A stretch of DNA of 64,000 bases from Jiella flava (GTDB lineage: Bacteria; Pseudomonadota; Alphaproteobacteria; Rhizobiales; Rhizobiaceae), in NCBI RefSeq assembly GCF_017349315.1, contig NZ_JAFMPP010000015.1, forward strand, positions 1-64,000, read 5' to 3'. Shown here one piece after another: positions 15,904 through 26,938 of this stretch. The notes under the pieces are model-generated. The model saw only the letters and a program-made list of their open reading frames with translations. It made no database searches and had not been told where the DNA came from. Position 1 is the first letter of the stretch. Every line of letters begins with the position of its first letter. The translations under genes and the position numbers were made by a program.

Positions 15904-17322
15904 TCATGACAATTGTGCGAGGATCATCAAGAGCACCGAGATGGTGATTGCGACAACGAGGGTGAAAGCGCCGTTCCAGACCAGGCCGACCCGGAGCGCC
16001 GTGGTGTGGCCGAGACGGCCGATCAGTAGCGTTGTCGCGGTGAAGGGCGAGGTCGCGCCGGCCAGCGCCCAACCGGCGGTGATCGCGGCGACAAGCAGAT
16101 TGGGGGAGAGGCCGAGACTGGCCGCCGAGGGCAGCAGCGGTGCCGCCATCGATACCGACAGAATCGGATTCATGCCAAGCTGACCGAGCAGCGGTACGAT
16201 CCACACCGGCGCGATCACGACGAGCCAGACCGGGACAACGCTGAGATCGAGGACATGGCCCGCGGCGAGCGGCTTGATCAGCGCGGCGCCGAGCGTGCCG
16301 ATGATGCCGGCCATGACCAGCAGCACGATTTCCGAGCGATAGGACGGAAACTCGACCAGCGCCATCCGTGCGAGCCGCCGCCGCGTCTCCGAAGGATAGC
16401 CGGCCTCATAGGCGATCCAGGCGACGGAGATCAGCGGCACGAACAGCATGACGATGGCGATGATGCGCAGCCCCGTCAGCCATTCCAGCGTGCCGACCCC
16501 GACGAACAAGAGCAGCAGCAGGCCGAGGAGCGGCGCGAGATCCCGATAGCTGCCGACGGGCTTCGACCGGGCAGGCCTCGGGCCGGACAGCTTCGGTTTG
16601 AAGATGGTGTCGAGCGCCCAGCCGACCACGACGAAAACGACGGCAAAGAAGATGGCGTAAGGCGCCGTGCCACTCCAGCTCGAGTCGGCGATGATCGAGG
16701 TGGTGATCGCCGTCGCAAAGGCCAGCGGCGACCAGCACAGTGAGGCGCAGAAGCCACGCTGGACGGCGAGCAGCATGCGCCGGTTGCGGATTTCGCGGAT
16801 CTCCACGTTCTGTTCCCGGCCGGCGATCGCCTCGGTCAGGCCGCCGAGCAGGGTGATCGCGCCGTAATTGAGGATCAGCGCGAAGAGATGGCCGCCGATG
16901 GTCAGCGCAAGGTAACGCTTACCCGGCGGCTGGCTGGCCAGGAACTGGCCGCAACGCTCGATCGAGGGCGAGGCGGATGCGGGTGTTCGAAGGCTCGCCA
17001 GTGCGATGAAGAAGGTGGCGATGAACGCGCCCTGTTCGAGAGCCTTGGCGATCACCGCCGGCCAGTCGTCGAGAAAGACGACGGCAAGGGCCACAAGGAT
17101 CAGGCCGATGCCGACGAAGACCTGCCGCGACCAGTGCGCGACGGGGGTGGCAATCGCCAGGAAGGTCAGCAGCCCCGCCGCCGCAATCCAGCCGGCGATG
17201 CCGAGCTGAAACCATTCGCGGCAGACCGTGGCCGCCCCGATGACGAGGAGAATGACACCGAGAAGCTTATCGAGCACGGGCTGACCCAGTCGGGGAAGAG
17301 ATGGACGGTGCCGGTTGCCCAA
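15904..17322 (-). CDS. Polytopic inner-membrane protein, probable transporter
   Basis: Up to 472 residues with about eleven or twelve hydrophobic helices and almost no soluble domain. I do not recognise the family with certainty; the layout, with two similar halves and hydrophobic hairpins (GGHLFALILNYGAITLLGGL; AITAGWALAGATSPFTATTL), recalls ion-transporter superfamily carriers for organic anions. The first codon at 17,322 would be TTG; a GTG at 17,277 is an alternative start, and neither has a clear ribosome site. The gene faces away from trhO and toward rplS and has no operon partner, so the substrate cannot be inferred from context. Confidence 0.75.
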   Translation of the reverse strand: MGNRHRPSLPRLGQPVLDKLLGVILLVIGAATVCREWFQLGIAGWIAAAGLLTFLAIATPVAHWSRQVFVGIGLILVALAVVFLDDWPAVIAKALEQGAFIATFFIALASLRTPASASPSIERCGQFLASQPPGKRYLALTIGGHLFALILNYGAITLLGGLTEAIAGREQNVEIREIRNRRMLLAVQRGFCASLCWSPLAFATAITTSIIADSSWSGTAPYAIFFAVVFVVVGWALDTIFKPKLSGPRPARSKPVGSYRDLAPLLGLLLLLFVGVGTLEWLTGLRIIAIVMLFVPLISVAWIAYEAGYPSETRRRLARMALVEFPSYRSEIVLLVMAGIIGTLGAALIKPLAAGHVLDLSVVPVWLVVIAPVWIVPLLGQLGMNPILSVSMAAPLLPSAASLGLSPNLLVAAITAGWALAGATSPFTATTLLIGRLGHTTALRVGLVWNGAFTLVVAITISVLLMILAQLS

Positions 17323-17443
17323 AGGGCATGAGGCGGGGGTGGTGTAGATAATGCCCTCGCTGGCTTGCGCAAGCAGAGCGACGATCCGCCTGACGATGCG
17401 TCTGCGGATTGCGATCGCGCCTCGCCGGGGCTATCACCCGGCC

Positions 17444-18322
17444 ATGTCGCTGACCGTCGCCGCCTTTTATCGTTTTTTGCCGCTGGATGATCTCGGCGTC
17501 CTGCGGGAGGACCTCCGCGTTCTGTGCCGCGATCTCGGGCTGCGTGGGACCATTCTGATCGCGCCGGAGGGCGTCAACGGCACTGTAGCGGGGCCGGAGG
17601 CGGGGATGGACGCGCTGCTCGGCGGACTGTCGGCCCGCTTCGGCATCAGCCGTGACGAACTGCGCCTGTCGAGCGCCGAGGATTGGCCGTTCGCGCGGAT
17701 GAAGGTACGCATTCGCCCGGAGATCATCACCCTGCGCGATGCGAGCGGCGACCCCTTGGCCAAGACCGGCATCCCTGTCGCGCCGAAGGATTGGAACGCG
17801 CTGATCGCCGATCCGGACGTGCTGCTGCTCGACACCCGCAACACTTACGAGACCAAGGTCGGCATCTTCGAGGGCGCGGTCGATCCGCAGATCGAGCAGT
17901 TCACCGATTTCAAGCGCTTCGTCGAAGACCAGCTCGACCCGGCCGCAACGCCGAAGATCGCGATGTTCTGCACCGGCGGTATTCGCTGCGAGAAAGCCTC
18001 TGCCTTTATGCTCGAGAAGGGCTTTGCCGAGGTCTATCAGCTGAAGGGCGGCATTTTAAGCTATCTGCAAGAGGTGCCGGCCGAAGAGAGCCGCTGGCGG
18101 GGCGACTGCTACGTCTTCGACGGCCGGGTGGCGCTCGGCCACGGCCTGGCCGAGACCTTATGGACCGCCTGCTTTGCCTGCGGCGCGCCGCTGTCGGCCG
18201 AGGATCGCGCCGCGCCAAGCTTTGAGGCAGGCGTTGCCTGTCTCCATTGCGCCGGCACCAAGAGCGGCGAGGAAACCGCCGCGCTGCGCGAGCGCCATCG
18301 CCGCATTACCGACATTGCCTGA
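17444..18322 (+). CDS. trhO: tRNA uridine(34) hydroxylase, rhodanese-domain (TrhO/YceA)
   Basis: 292 residues from the ATG at 17,444. The N-terminal acylphosphatase-like domain (GLRGTILIAPEGVNGTVAGP) is followed by a rhodanese domain with LLLDTRNTYETKVGIFEGAV and the active-site loop MFCTGGIRCEKASAF. The C-terminal region has paired cysteines (CFACGAPL, CLHCAG) that probably bind zinc. This is the full arrangement of TrhO, which hydroxylates uridine-34 of certain tRNAs to 5-hydroxyuridine using oxygen. The open frame extends 31 codons upstream without conserved sequence, so the internal ATG was chosen. Single gene, no operon. Confidence 0.95.
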   Translation: MSLTVAAFYRFLPLDDLGVLREDLRVLCRDLGLRGTILIAPEGVNGTVAGPEAGMDALLGGLSARFGISRDELRLSSAEDWPFARMKVRIRPEIITLRDASGDPLAKTGIPVAPKDWNALIADPDVLLLDTRNTYETKVGIFEGAVDPQIEQFTDFKRFVEDQLDPAATPKIAMFCTGGIRCEKASAFMLEKGFAEVYQLKGGILSYLQEVPAEESRWRGDCYVFDGRVALGHGLAETLWTACFACGAPLSAEDRAAPSFEAGVACLHCAGTKSGEETAALRERHRRITDIA

Positions 18323-18435
18323 CTCGGACGGCAAAGGACCAACGGCGGACGCGGATCGTGCGATCCCGCCCGCCGCTGGCTTGAGCGGCAACCCATTGGC
18401 GCATTCAGGGCGCAGCCCTTCGAACGCCGGGCATC

Positions 18436-19551
18436 TCAGCCGCCGATGGCGCTTTTCGGGTCGGCGAGGTCGTAGCCGAGGGCGTCGGCGACGGCGCGGT
18501 TGGTGACTTTGCCGCGATGGACGTTGAGGCCGGCCATCAGATGCGGATCGGCGTTGAGCGCCGCGAGGCCGTGATCGGCGAGCGCCAGACCGAAGGGCAA
18601 GGTCGCATTGTTCAGCGCCATCGCCGATGTCACCGGGACCGCGCCCGGCATATTGGCGACGCAGTAATGGACGATGCCGTCCACCTCAAAGGTCGGCTCG
18701 GCATGGGTGGTGGCATGCGAGGTTTCGAAGCAGCCGCCTTGGTCGATCGCGACGTCGACCAGGACCGCGCCCTTCTGCATGCCCGACAGCATCGCTTTGG
18801 TGACGAGCTTCGGCGCCGCGGCGCCGGGGATCAGCACCGCGCCGATCACCGCGTCGGCGGCGAACACCTCCTCTTCCACCGCCGTCGGCGTCGAGAAGCG
18901 GGTGTGGACGCGGCCGGCGAAGAGATCGTTCAGCTCGCGCATGCGTGGCAGCGAGCGGTCGAGAATGGTGACATCGGCACCCAGGCCGACGGCCATCTTC
19001 GCGGCTTCCTTGCCGACCACGCCGCCGCCGATGATGACCACCTTGCCCGGTGCAACGCCCGGCACGCCGCCGAGCAGCACGCCGCGGCCGCCCTTGGCCT
19101 TTTCCAGTGCATGCGCCGCGGCCTGGATCGACAGCCGGCCGGCGACCTCGGACATCGGTGCCAGCAGCGGCAGGCCGCCATGGGCATCGGTCACCGTTTC
19201 ATAGGCAATAGCGGTGACGCCGGAGTTCAAAAGGCCCTCGGTCTGCTTCGGATCGGGGGCGAGATGCAGATAGGTGTAGAGCAGTTGGCCCTCGCGCAGC
19301 TGCGCCCATTCGCCGGGCTGCGGTTCCTTCACCTTCACCACCATGTCGGCCGTGGCGAAAATTTCCGCCGCGTCGGCAACGATCCTCGCGCCAGCGGCCT
19401 CGTAGTCGCTGTCGGCCGCGCCGATACCGGCACCCGCGGCGGTTTCGATCAGCACCTCGTGGCCGTGGGCGACATATTCGCGCGCCGAGGCCGGCGTGAG
19501 GCCGACGCGATACTCGTGGTTCTTGATTTCCTTTGGGCATCCGACGCGCAT
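18436..19551 (-). CDS. ald: Alanine dehydrogenase
   Basis: 371 residues starting [20 protein letters not shown], with GGAG upstream of the ATG at 19,549-19,551; length and start match the family. Lysine and histidine of the active site lie in the usual segments ([18 protein letters not shown]). The NAD-binding fold is [20 protein letters not shown], and [19 protein letters not shown] is the characteristic C-terminal signature. It interconverts alanine and pyruvate plus ammonia with NAD. A Lrp-type regulator gene is divergent, with a palindromic operator candidate between them, so alanine-responsive induction is expected. Confidence 0.97.
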   Translation of the reverse strand: MRVGCPKEIKNHEYRVGLTPASAREYVAHGHEVLIETAAGAGIGAADSDYEAAGARIVADAAEIFATADMVVKVKEPQPGEWAQLREGQLLYTYLHLAPDPKQTEGLLNSGVTAIAYETVTDAHGGLPLLAPMSEVAGRLSIQAAAHALEKAKGGRGVLLGGVPGVAPGKVVIIGGGVVGKEAAKMAVGLGADVTILDRSLPRMRELNDLFAGRVHTRFSTPTAVEEEVFAADAVIGAVLIPGAAAPKLVTKAMLSGMQKGAVLVDVAIDQGGCFETSHATTHAEPTFEVDGIVHYCVANMPGAVPVTSAMALNNATLPFGLALADHGLAALNADPHLMAGLNVHRGKVTNRAVADALGYDLADPKSAIGG

Positions 19552-19666
19552 GACGAGCTCCTTCCCAGATAGCCATGGGAGTTGTTTGACGCTCAAAAGA
19601 GAACGTCGGAACGCCGGCAACGTCCGCGCAATTCTCCGTGTGGCGATCGGCAGAAATGCAATTATC

Positions 19667-19692
19667 TTGCGTATAATGGTCTATTTGTGCAA
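19667..19692. promoter_or_regulatory. Candidate Lrp/AldR operator between ald and its regulator
   Basis: TTGCGTATAAT, 4 bases, then TATTTGTGCAA forms an imperfect 26-base palindrome with TTGC/GCAA ends in the intergenic region shared by ald and the Lrp-family gene. Lrp-type dimers typically bind such AT-rich palindromes. It ends about a dozen bases before the regulator ATG, implying autoregulation. Confidence 0.5.
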
Positions 19693-19703
19693 AGAATCGG
19701 CGC

Positions 19704-20180
19704 ATGTCCGCTCTCGATCGCTTCGACCTTGCCATCATGCGCGCCTTGGGGCGCGAAGGGCGTCTGACCGTCGCCGCTCTCGGCGACAAGGTCGGCCTAT
19801 CGGCCTCGGCCTGTTCGCGCCGGCTGGAGCGGCTGGAGGCGACGGGGGCGATCAAGGGCTATCGCGCCCGGCTGTCGAACCAGGCACTCGGCCATGCGGT
19901 GACGGTGATGGTGGCGATCACGCTCGCCGGCCAGAGCGAGCGGCAACTCGCCGAATTCGAGGCGGCGGTACGCCAGTGCCCGAACGTGCTGGCCTGCTTT
20001 CTGATGTCCGGCGAGGCCGACTACATCCTGCGCATCGCGGCGCGGGATCTGGAGGACTACGAGCGCATCCACCGTCGCTATCTTTCAGCCTTTCCGCATG
20101 TGGCGCGGATCAATTCGTCCTTCGCGCTGCGCGAGGTGCTCGACCGCGACAGCGTGCTGATCGACGCGCTGTCTTATTGA
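19704..20180 (+). CDS. Lrp/AsnC-family transcriptional regulator (AldR-like)
   Basis: 158 residues. An N-terminal winged helix-turn-helix at about residues 6-60 (RFDLAIMRALGREGRLTVAA, then LSASACSRRLERLEATGAI) precedes a RAM effector domain (VMVAITLAGQSERQLAEFE, CFLMSGEADYILRIAARDLE). It closely fits the Lrp/AsnC family, whose octamers bind amino acids in the RAM domain. Its divergent placement from ald, with a palindrome between, points to an alanine-sensing activator of ald. Confidence 0.93.
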   Translation: MSALDRFDLAIMRALGREGRLTVAALGDKVGLSASACSRRLERLEATGAIKGYRARLSNQALGHAVTVMVAITLAGQSERQLAEFEAAVRQCPNVLACFLMSGEADYILRIAARDLEDYERIHRRYLSAFPHVARINSSFALREVLDRDSVLIDALSY

Positions 20181-20194
20181 TCCGACACATCGTT

Positions 20195-20228
20195 CGGCCC
20201 GAAAATCGACTCCGATTTTCGCGCCGAT
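20195..20228. repeat. Palindromic intergenic repeat
   Basis: TCGG, CCGAAAATCG, 4-base loop ACTC, CGATTTTCG and CCGA form a hairpin downstream of the Lrp-type gene and just beyond the 3' end of the converging ABC-F gene. It is the same core as at 832, 30,441, 31,573, 41,420 and 56,020, and may double as a terminator for both genes. Confidence 0.8.
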
Positions 20229-20250
20229 GCTGCGAGGCTGGATCGAGAGC

Positions 20251-22074
<1,824 letters not shown>

Positions 22075-22193
22075 GGCGCGCTTCTACGCGGGCAAGCGCT
22101 GCGGGAAAAGCGGCAAGCGCGATTTGCGGCGAAATTGTCCGTCCGTGCGATGCTCGTGCGGCCGGCCAGGGGCAAAAGGCGGTTGCGGCGGCT

Positions 22194-25100
22194 TTACTCG
22201 GCCGGCGCCGGATGGCCGCCAGCTTGATCCGCGCCACCGTCTTCATGCAGGGCTTGCGCGGCTTCGGCTTCCGCTGTGGCGACGTCGCGGTGCAGCTCGG
22301 CGCTGCGCTCCGACACTGGCTTGAAGAAGCGGCCGAGGATCAGATAGGCGACGGGCGTGACATAGAGGGTGGAGAAGGTCGCAAGCCCCAAACCGCCGAC
22401 GATCACATAGCCGAGCGCGACGCGGGCCTCGGCGCCGGCGCCGGAGGCAAAGACCAGCGGCACGCCGCCGACCACCGTCGCCACCATCGTCATCATCACC
22501 GGCCGCAGGCGGATCAGCGACGCCTGTTCCACCGCCGCCCGGACGCCGAGGCCGCGTTCCCGGAGCTGGTTGGCGAATTCGACGATCAAAATGCCGTTCT
22601 TGGCCATGATTCCGACCAGCAGGACGAGGCCGATCTGGCTGTAGAGATTGAGGCTTTCGCCGAAGAAGGAGAGGGCGAAGATCGCGCAGGCGATGCCAAG
22701 CGGCACGGTGGCGATGATGATTACGGCCGAGATGAAGCTCTCGAACTGGGCCGCCAGCACCAAGAGGACGACGACGATGGCGAAGCCGAAGACCAGCGAC
22801 AGGCTGCTGTTGGTCTCGGTCAGCGTTGCCGCCTCGGCCAGCGGGATCAGCCGCTGATCGGCCGGCAGAATGGTCTTGGCGAAGCTCTCGGCGTCGTTCC
22901 AGGCATCCTGGATCGCATAGCCGTCGGGAATCGCGGCGGTGATCGCCACGGCGCGGCTGCGGTCCTCGCGCTCCAGCGTCGGCGCGATCGGCTTTTCCTC
23001 GATCGTCGCAACGGTGGACATCGGCACGATCCGGCCGTCGGAGGCCTTCAGGAAAATGTTGCTGAGGTCGCTCGGATCGTTGACCGGATCATTCGACGAG
23101 ATCAACCGGATCGGCACTTCCTTGTCGCCGATATAGGTTTCGCCGATCTTGCTGCCGTCGAGCATTGCCTGGATGGCCGTTGCCAGGCCGTCGATGTCGA
23201 TGCCGAGATCGGAGGCGCGGGCGCGGTTGATGACCACCGACAGCTGCGGCTGGGTGGCATCGTTCGACAGGCGCACCGTGCCCCAACGGCCATCCGCCTG
23301 CATGGCGTTGACGAGCTTGTCCGCGCTGGCCGCCAGCGCGTCGAAATTCTGGCCGGCGATGGCAAATTGCAGGCCTCGGCCGCCGCCGCGAATACCGAGC
23401 GAGTTCGGCTGGATGGCAAAGGCCCTGACGCCGGGGATCTGACGCACCTTGCCATTGATCTCGGCGACGATCTGTTGCTGCGAGCGGGCGCGGTCGGCCC
23501 AGTCGGCAAGGCTCAGCACCATGAAGGCGCGGTTGACGCCGCCGCGCCCGGTAATGGCGAAGACGTTGGTCGCCTCGCCGCCTTTGACATAAGGCAGGAG
23601 GATATTCTCGACCTTACGGACCTGCGCATTGGTGTAGTCGAGGCTCGCCCCCTGCGGCCCGTTGACCATCATCAAGACGACACCGCGATCCTCCGACGGG
23701 GTCAGCTCCTGCGGCATGGTCTTAAAGACGGCGTAGGCGCTGAAGGAGAAGAGCGCCGCGGCGGCAATAACGATGACCGGAAAGGCCAGGCAGGCGCGCA
23801 AGGTGACGGCGTAGAGCCCGGCGAGCCGGCTGCCGATCCAGCGCATCGTCTTGGCAAAGATCCCCGGCCGGCGCTCGTCCTCGCGGGCTTTCAGGAAATT
23901 CGCGGCGAGCATCGGGCATAGGGTGAGGGCGATGAAGGAGGAGATCACCACCGCGGCGGCGAGCACATAGCCGAACTCGCGAAACAGCCCGCCGGCTTGA
24001 CCGGGCAAAAACGAGATCGGCACGAAGACGGCGGCGAGTGTCGCGGTGGTCGAGACGACGGCGAAGAACATTTCGCGTGCGCCGATCACGGCGGCGGCGC
24101 GGGGCTTGGCGCCCATGTCGCGCCAGCGCACGATATTTTCGAGGACGATGATCGCGTCATCGACCACCATGCCTGTCGCCAGCACCAAAGCGAGGAGGGT
24201 GAGGATGTTGATCGAGAAGCCGGCGAGATAGATGAAGCTGACGACGCCGATCAGCGCGATCGGCATGGTGACCGCTGGAATGATCGTCGCGCGCAGATTG
24301 AGCAGGAAGAGGAAGATGACCGCGACGACGATGAGCACGGCAAGGCCGATGGCCAACTCGACCTCGTGCAGCGCGCCGTTGATGAAGATGGCGTCGTCGC
24401 TGGTCACCTCGACATGCACGCCGGCGGGCAGGGTGCGGTTGAGATTGGCGACCTCGCGGTGCACGCCCCGGGAAATGTCGAGGGTCGAGGAGCCGGCCTG
24501 GCGGACGATGCCGAGACCAATGCCGGTCTCGCCGTTGCGCCGGAGCTGCGAGGCCGCCTCGTCGGGGCCGAAGCGCACCGAGGCGACATCGCCGAGCCGG
24601 GTGCGTTTGTTGAGATAGATGGCCTCGAAGGCGGCGGGCGTGTTGACGTTGGCGTCGGCGCGCACGATCAGTTGCTGGCTCTGCGAGGTGAGGGAGCCGG
24701 CCGGAACGTCCAGCGCCGCGTTTTGCAGCGCGGTCGCGACATTGCCGATGGTCAGGCCGCGAGTGGCGAGCTTGTCGGGATCGATGTCGACATAGATGAG
24801 CTTTTCGCGTTCGCCATATTCCTGAACGTCGGCGACACCGTCGACCGCGGCCAGCTGATCGGCGACGCGGTCTTCGACGAGGGTGGTCAGATCCTCGATC
24901 TTCATGGCCTTGGCGGTCACCGCGAGCCGCATGATCGGGTCGGCGTCGGCATCGGCCTTGACGACGCGGGGCTCGTCGGCGCCGTCCGGCAGCGAATTGG
25001 CAATGCGGCTGACGGCGTCGCGCACGTCGCTGGCGGCGACGTTGAGATCGGTCTTGTCGGTAAATTCGATCGTCACCCGGCTGGTGCCGAAGCTCGACCG

Positions 25101-25376
25101 CGACGACATCGATTCGATGCCGGTCACTCGGGCGACGGCGCTTTCGATCTGGCCAGTGACCTGACGGTCGATCGTCTCAGGGCTGGCGCCCTCGAAGGTG
25201 ACCGTGACGGTGACGACCGGGCGGTCGACATTCGGCAGCTCGCGAACTTCCACCGCCTGCAGCGCGGCGAGACCTGCGACGACAATCAGAATGTTGAGGA
25301 CGATGGTCAGGACCGGGCGGCGAATGAACAGGCTGGTGAAGGCCGTCAGTCCATCGATGCGCTGATGTTCGCTCAT
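22194..25376 (-). CDS. RND efflux transporter permease (HAE1/AcrB-like)
   Basis: 1060 residues of the resistance-nodulation-division superfamily: twelve predicted helices and two large periplasmic loops. Signatures include FIRRPVLTIVLNILIVVAGL at the N-terminus, the proton-relay helix LALVLATGMVVDDAIIVLEN with the paired aspartates, and LVGIMAKNGILIVEFANQLR in the second half. The inner-membrane pump exports drugs, detergents or other small molecules by proton antiport. Its ATG overlaps the stop of the membrane-fusion protein by four bases (ATGA), so they form one unit. No outer-membrane TolC-type gene is adjacent and no local repressor is seen; a genome-wide TolC must be used. Confidence 0.95.
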   Translation of the reverse strand: MSEHQRIDGLTAFTSLFIRRPVLTIVLNILIVVAGLAALQAVEVRELPNVDRPVVTVTVTFEGASPETIDRQVTGQIESAVARVTGIESMSSRSSFGTSRVTIEFTDKTDLNVAASDVRDAVSRIANSLPDGADEPRVVKADADADPIMRLAVTAKAMKIEDLTTLVEDRVADQLAAVDGVADVQEYGEREKLIYVDIDPDKLATRGLTIGNVATALQNAALDVPAGSLTSQSQQLIVRADANVNTPAAFEAIYLNKRTRLGDVASVRFGPDEAASQLRRNGETGIGLGIVRQAGSSTLDISRGVHREVANLNRTLPAGVHVEVTSDDAIFINGALHEVELAIGLAVLIVVAVIFLFLLNLRATIIPAVTMPIALIGVVSFIYLAGFSINILTLLALVLATGMVVDDAIIVLENIVRWRDMGAKPRAAAVIGAREMFFAVVSTTATLAAVFVPISFLPGQAGGLFREFGYVLAAAVVISSFIALTLCPMLAANFLKAREDERRPGIFAKTMRWIGSRLAGLYAVTLRACLAFPVIVIAAAALFSFSAYAVFKTMPQELTPSEDRGVVLMMVNGPQGASLDYTNAQVRKVENILLPYVKGGEATNVFAITGRGGVNRAFMVLSLADWADRARSQQQIVAEINGKVRQIPGVRAFAIQPNSLGIRGGGRGLQFAIAGQNFDALAASADKLVNAMQADGRWGTVRLSNDATQPQLSVVINRARASDLGIDIDGLATAIQAMLDGSKIGETYIGDKEVPIRLISSNDPVNDPSDLSNIFLKASDGRIVPMSTVATIEEKPIAPTLEREDRSRAVAITAAIPDGYAIQDAWNDAESFAKTILPADQRLIPLAEAATLTETNSSLSLVFGFAIVVVLLVLAAQFESFISAVIIIATVPLGIACAIFALSFFGESLNLYSQIGLVLLVGIMAKNGILIVEFANQLRERGLGVRAAVEQASLIRLRPVMMTMVATVVGGVPLVFASGAGAEARVALGYVIVGGLGLATFSTLYVTPVAYLILGRFFKPVSERSAELHRDVATAEAEAAQALHEDGGADQAGGHPAPAE

Positions 25377-26725
25377 TCGCGGTCCGTCGCCGGGCGCTCG
25401 TTCTGCGCGTCCCTCGCCGGGATCTCATGAGCCGCGGCCGCGTCGACGAGGCGGGTGCCGCCGCCCACGGCTTCGGCGGCGGAGCGCTTGTCCTGGCCCG
25501 TTTCGGCCTTGGCGGCATCCTGCCTCCTGCCGGCAGCGCCGGCGACCGGCGATTGCGTCTCCGGCGTTTGGCCTTCGATCCGCACCTTCACCCCGGGGCG
25601 CATCGACTGCAGCCCCTCGACGACGACTGGATCGCCGACCTTCAGCGCCTGAGAGGCGACCAGCACCCGGTCGATATTGCGTTCGACGATCGTCACCGGC
25701 GCCTTCTGCGCCTTGCCATCGACGATCTTCCAGACCAGCGGGCCGTTGCGCTCCCACACGACCGACAGCGGATCGACGGACAGGTATTCCTCGCCATCGA
25801 GGGAGAGCGAGACGGTGAATGACATGCCGGGCCTCAGGCTGTCGGCGGAATTGTCGATCATCGCCTCGGTGCGCAAGGTTCGGCTGGCCTCGTCGAGGCG
25901 GCTGTCGATGGCGCTGATATGGCCGTTGAAGGTCTTGTCGGGCTGGGCGGTCGGGACGGCCCGGACGGGGGCGCCGATCTTCAGTTCGGAGACGAAGCTT
26001 TCGGGGGTGTAGAAGACGACCTTGATCTCCTGGCGGTCGTCGACTTTGGCGATCACCGTCTGGGTGTTGACGAGATCCCCGACATTGACCGAGACGATGC
26101 CGATACGGCCGGCGATTGGCGCGCGGATCGTGCGCTTGGCGAGCGCCAGCTCGGCGGATCTGAGATCGATCTTGGCGTTGTCGCGTTCCCGCAGGACGTC
26201 GTTGACCTCGACGCTGGAGATGGTGCGCGACTTGTTGAGCGTCTGATAGCGCGAGAGTTTGGCCTCGGCCGCATCGAGGGCGATGCGCGCGCGATCGACC
26301 GCGAGCTCTTCGGTGGTGTGTTCCAGCACAACCAACGGCTCCCCGGCCGCGACCTGATCGCCGGATTTCACGGCGACCCGCTCGATGATCCCGGTGGTGT
26401 TGTCGGGATAGACGGTGACCGAGCGCGCCGCCTCACCGGTGCCGATCGCCCGCATCGCCGTGCGGGTGCGGCCGGTCTCGACGGGATTGGCGACGACGAG
26501 TTGCGGCCCGTCAGCAAATCCATGCCGGCCGCGACCGCTTCTCGTGGCGGTCGCGACGTCCCGGGGGGCGGGAGCGAGCCAGGTAATCGCGCGACGCATC
26601 GGATCGGGCAGCGAAAGTCCGGATGCCAGCAGAGCCTGACCCGCCGCGGGCTGAAGCTTGAGATAGGCGGCGCCCATCCCAATCAGCACGATGACAGTCA
26701 CGAGGATCTGCCGGACAATGGCCAT
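25373..26725 (-). CDS. RND efflux periplasmic adaptor (membrane fusion protein)
   Basis: 450 residues from the ATG at 26,723-26,725 (a TTG lies one codon earlier). One N-terminal membrane anchor (VRQILVTVIVLIGMGAAYL) is followed by about 80 residues of low complexity, then the HlyD/AcrA pattern: lipoyl half (GIIERVAVKSGDQVAAGEPL), a helical hairpin (AAEAKLSRYQTLNKSRTIS), the second lipoyl half (APIAGRIGIVSVNVGDLVNT), and a beta-barrel (VFYTPESFVSELKIGAPV). The tail after about residue 400 is low-complexity and charged. It bridges the RND pump to the outer-membrane channel and overlaps the pump gene by four bases. Confidence 0.94.
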   Translation of the reverse strand: MAIVRQILVTVIVLIGMGAAYLKLQPAAGQALLASGLSLPDPMRRAITWLAPAPRDVATATRSGRGRHGFADGPQLVVANPVETGRTRTAMRAIGTGEAARSVTVYPDNTTGIIERVAVKSGDQVAAGEPLVVLEHTTEELAVDRARIALDAAEAKLSRYQTLNKSRTISSVEVNDVLRERDNAKIDLRSAELALAKRTIRAPIAGRIGIVSVNVGDLVNTQTVIAKVDDRQEIKVVFYTPESFVSELKIGAPVRAVPTAQPDKTFNGHISAIDSRLDEASRTLRTEAMIDNSADSLRPGMSFTVSLSLDGEEYLSVDPLSVVWERNGPLVWKIVDGKAQKAPVTIVERNIDRVLVASQALKVGDPVVVEGLQSMRPGVKVRIEGQTPETQSPVAGAAGRRQDAAKAETGQDKRSAAEAVGGGTRLVDAAAAHEIPARDAQNERPATDRE

Positions 26726-26861
26726 CAAATGCGGGTCTCCGAAAACAAGGTCGGTTCAACAATTTCGCCCTGCAGCATAGCGGACATTCCGGCGAATTTG
26801 CTTTCACGATGTTACGAAGTGTAATGGCGGTGCGCTCCGCCGGTCGACCTTGACGCGAAGA

Positions 26862-26883
26862 AGGCCCACCTTGCGGCGGGCCT
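26862..26883 (-). terminator. Terminator-like hairpin downstream of PRC-barrel gene
   Basis: AGGCCCACC, TTGC, GGCGGGCCT forms a 9-base stem with one mismatch. Read on the minus strand it is followed by TTCTTCG and lies about 55 bases after the stop codon of the PRC gene. Confidence 0.5.
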
Positions 26884-26938
26884 CCATATCCGGCTCACGG
26901 TCGCGATCGGTCGTTGACGATCGCGACTTGGCTTTCGA

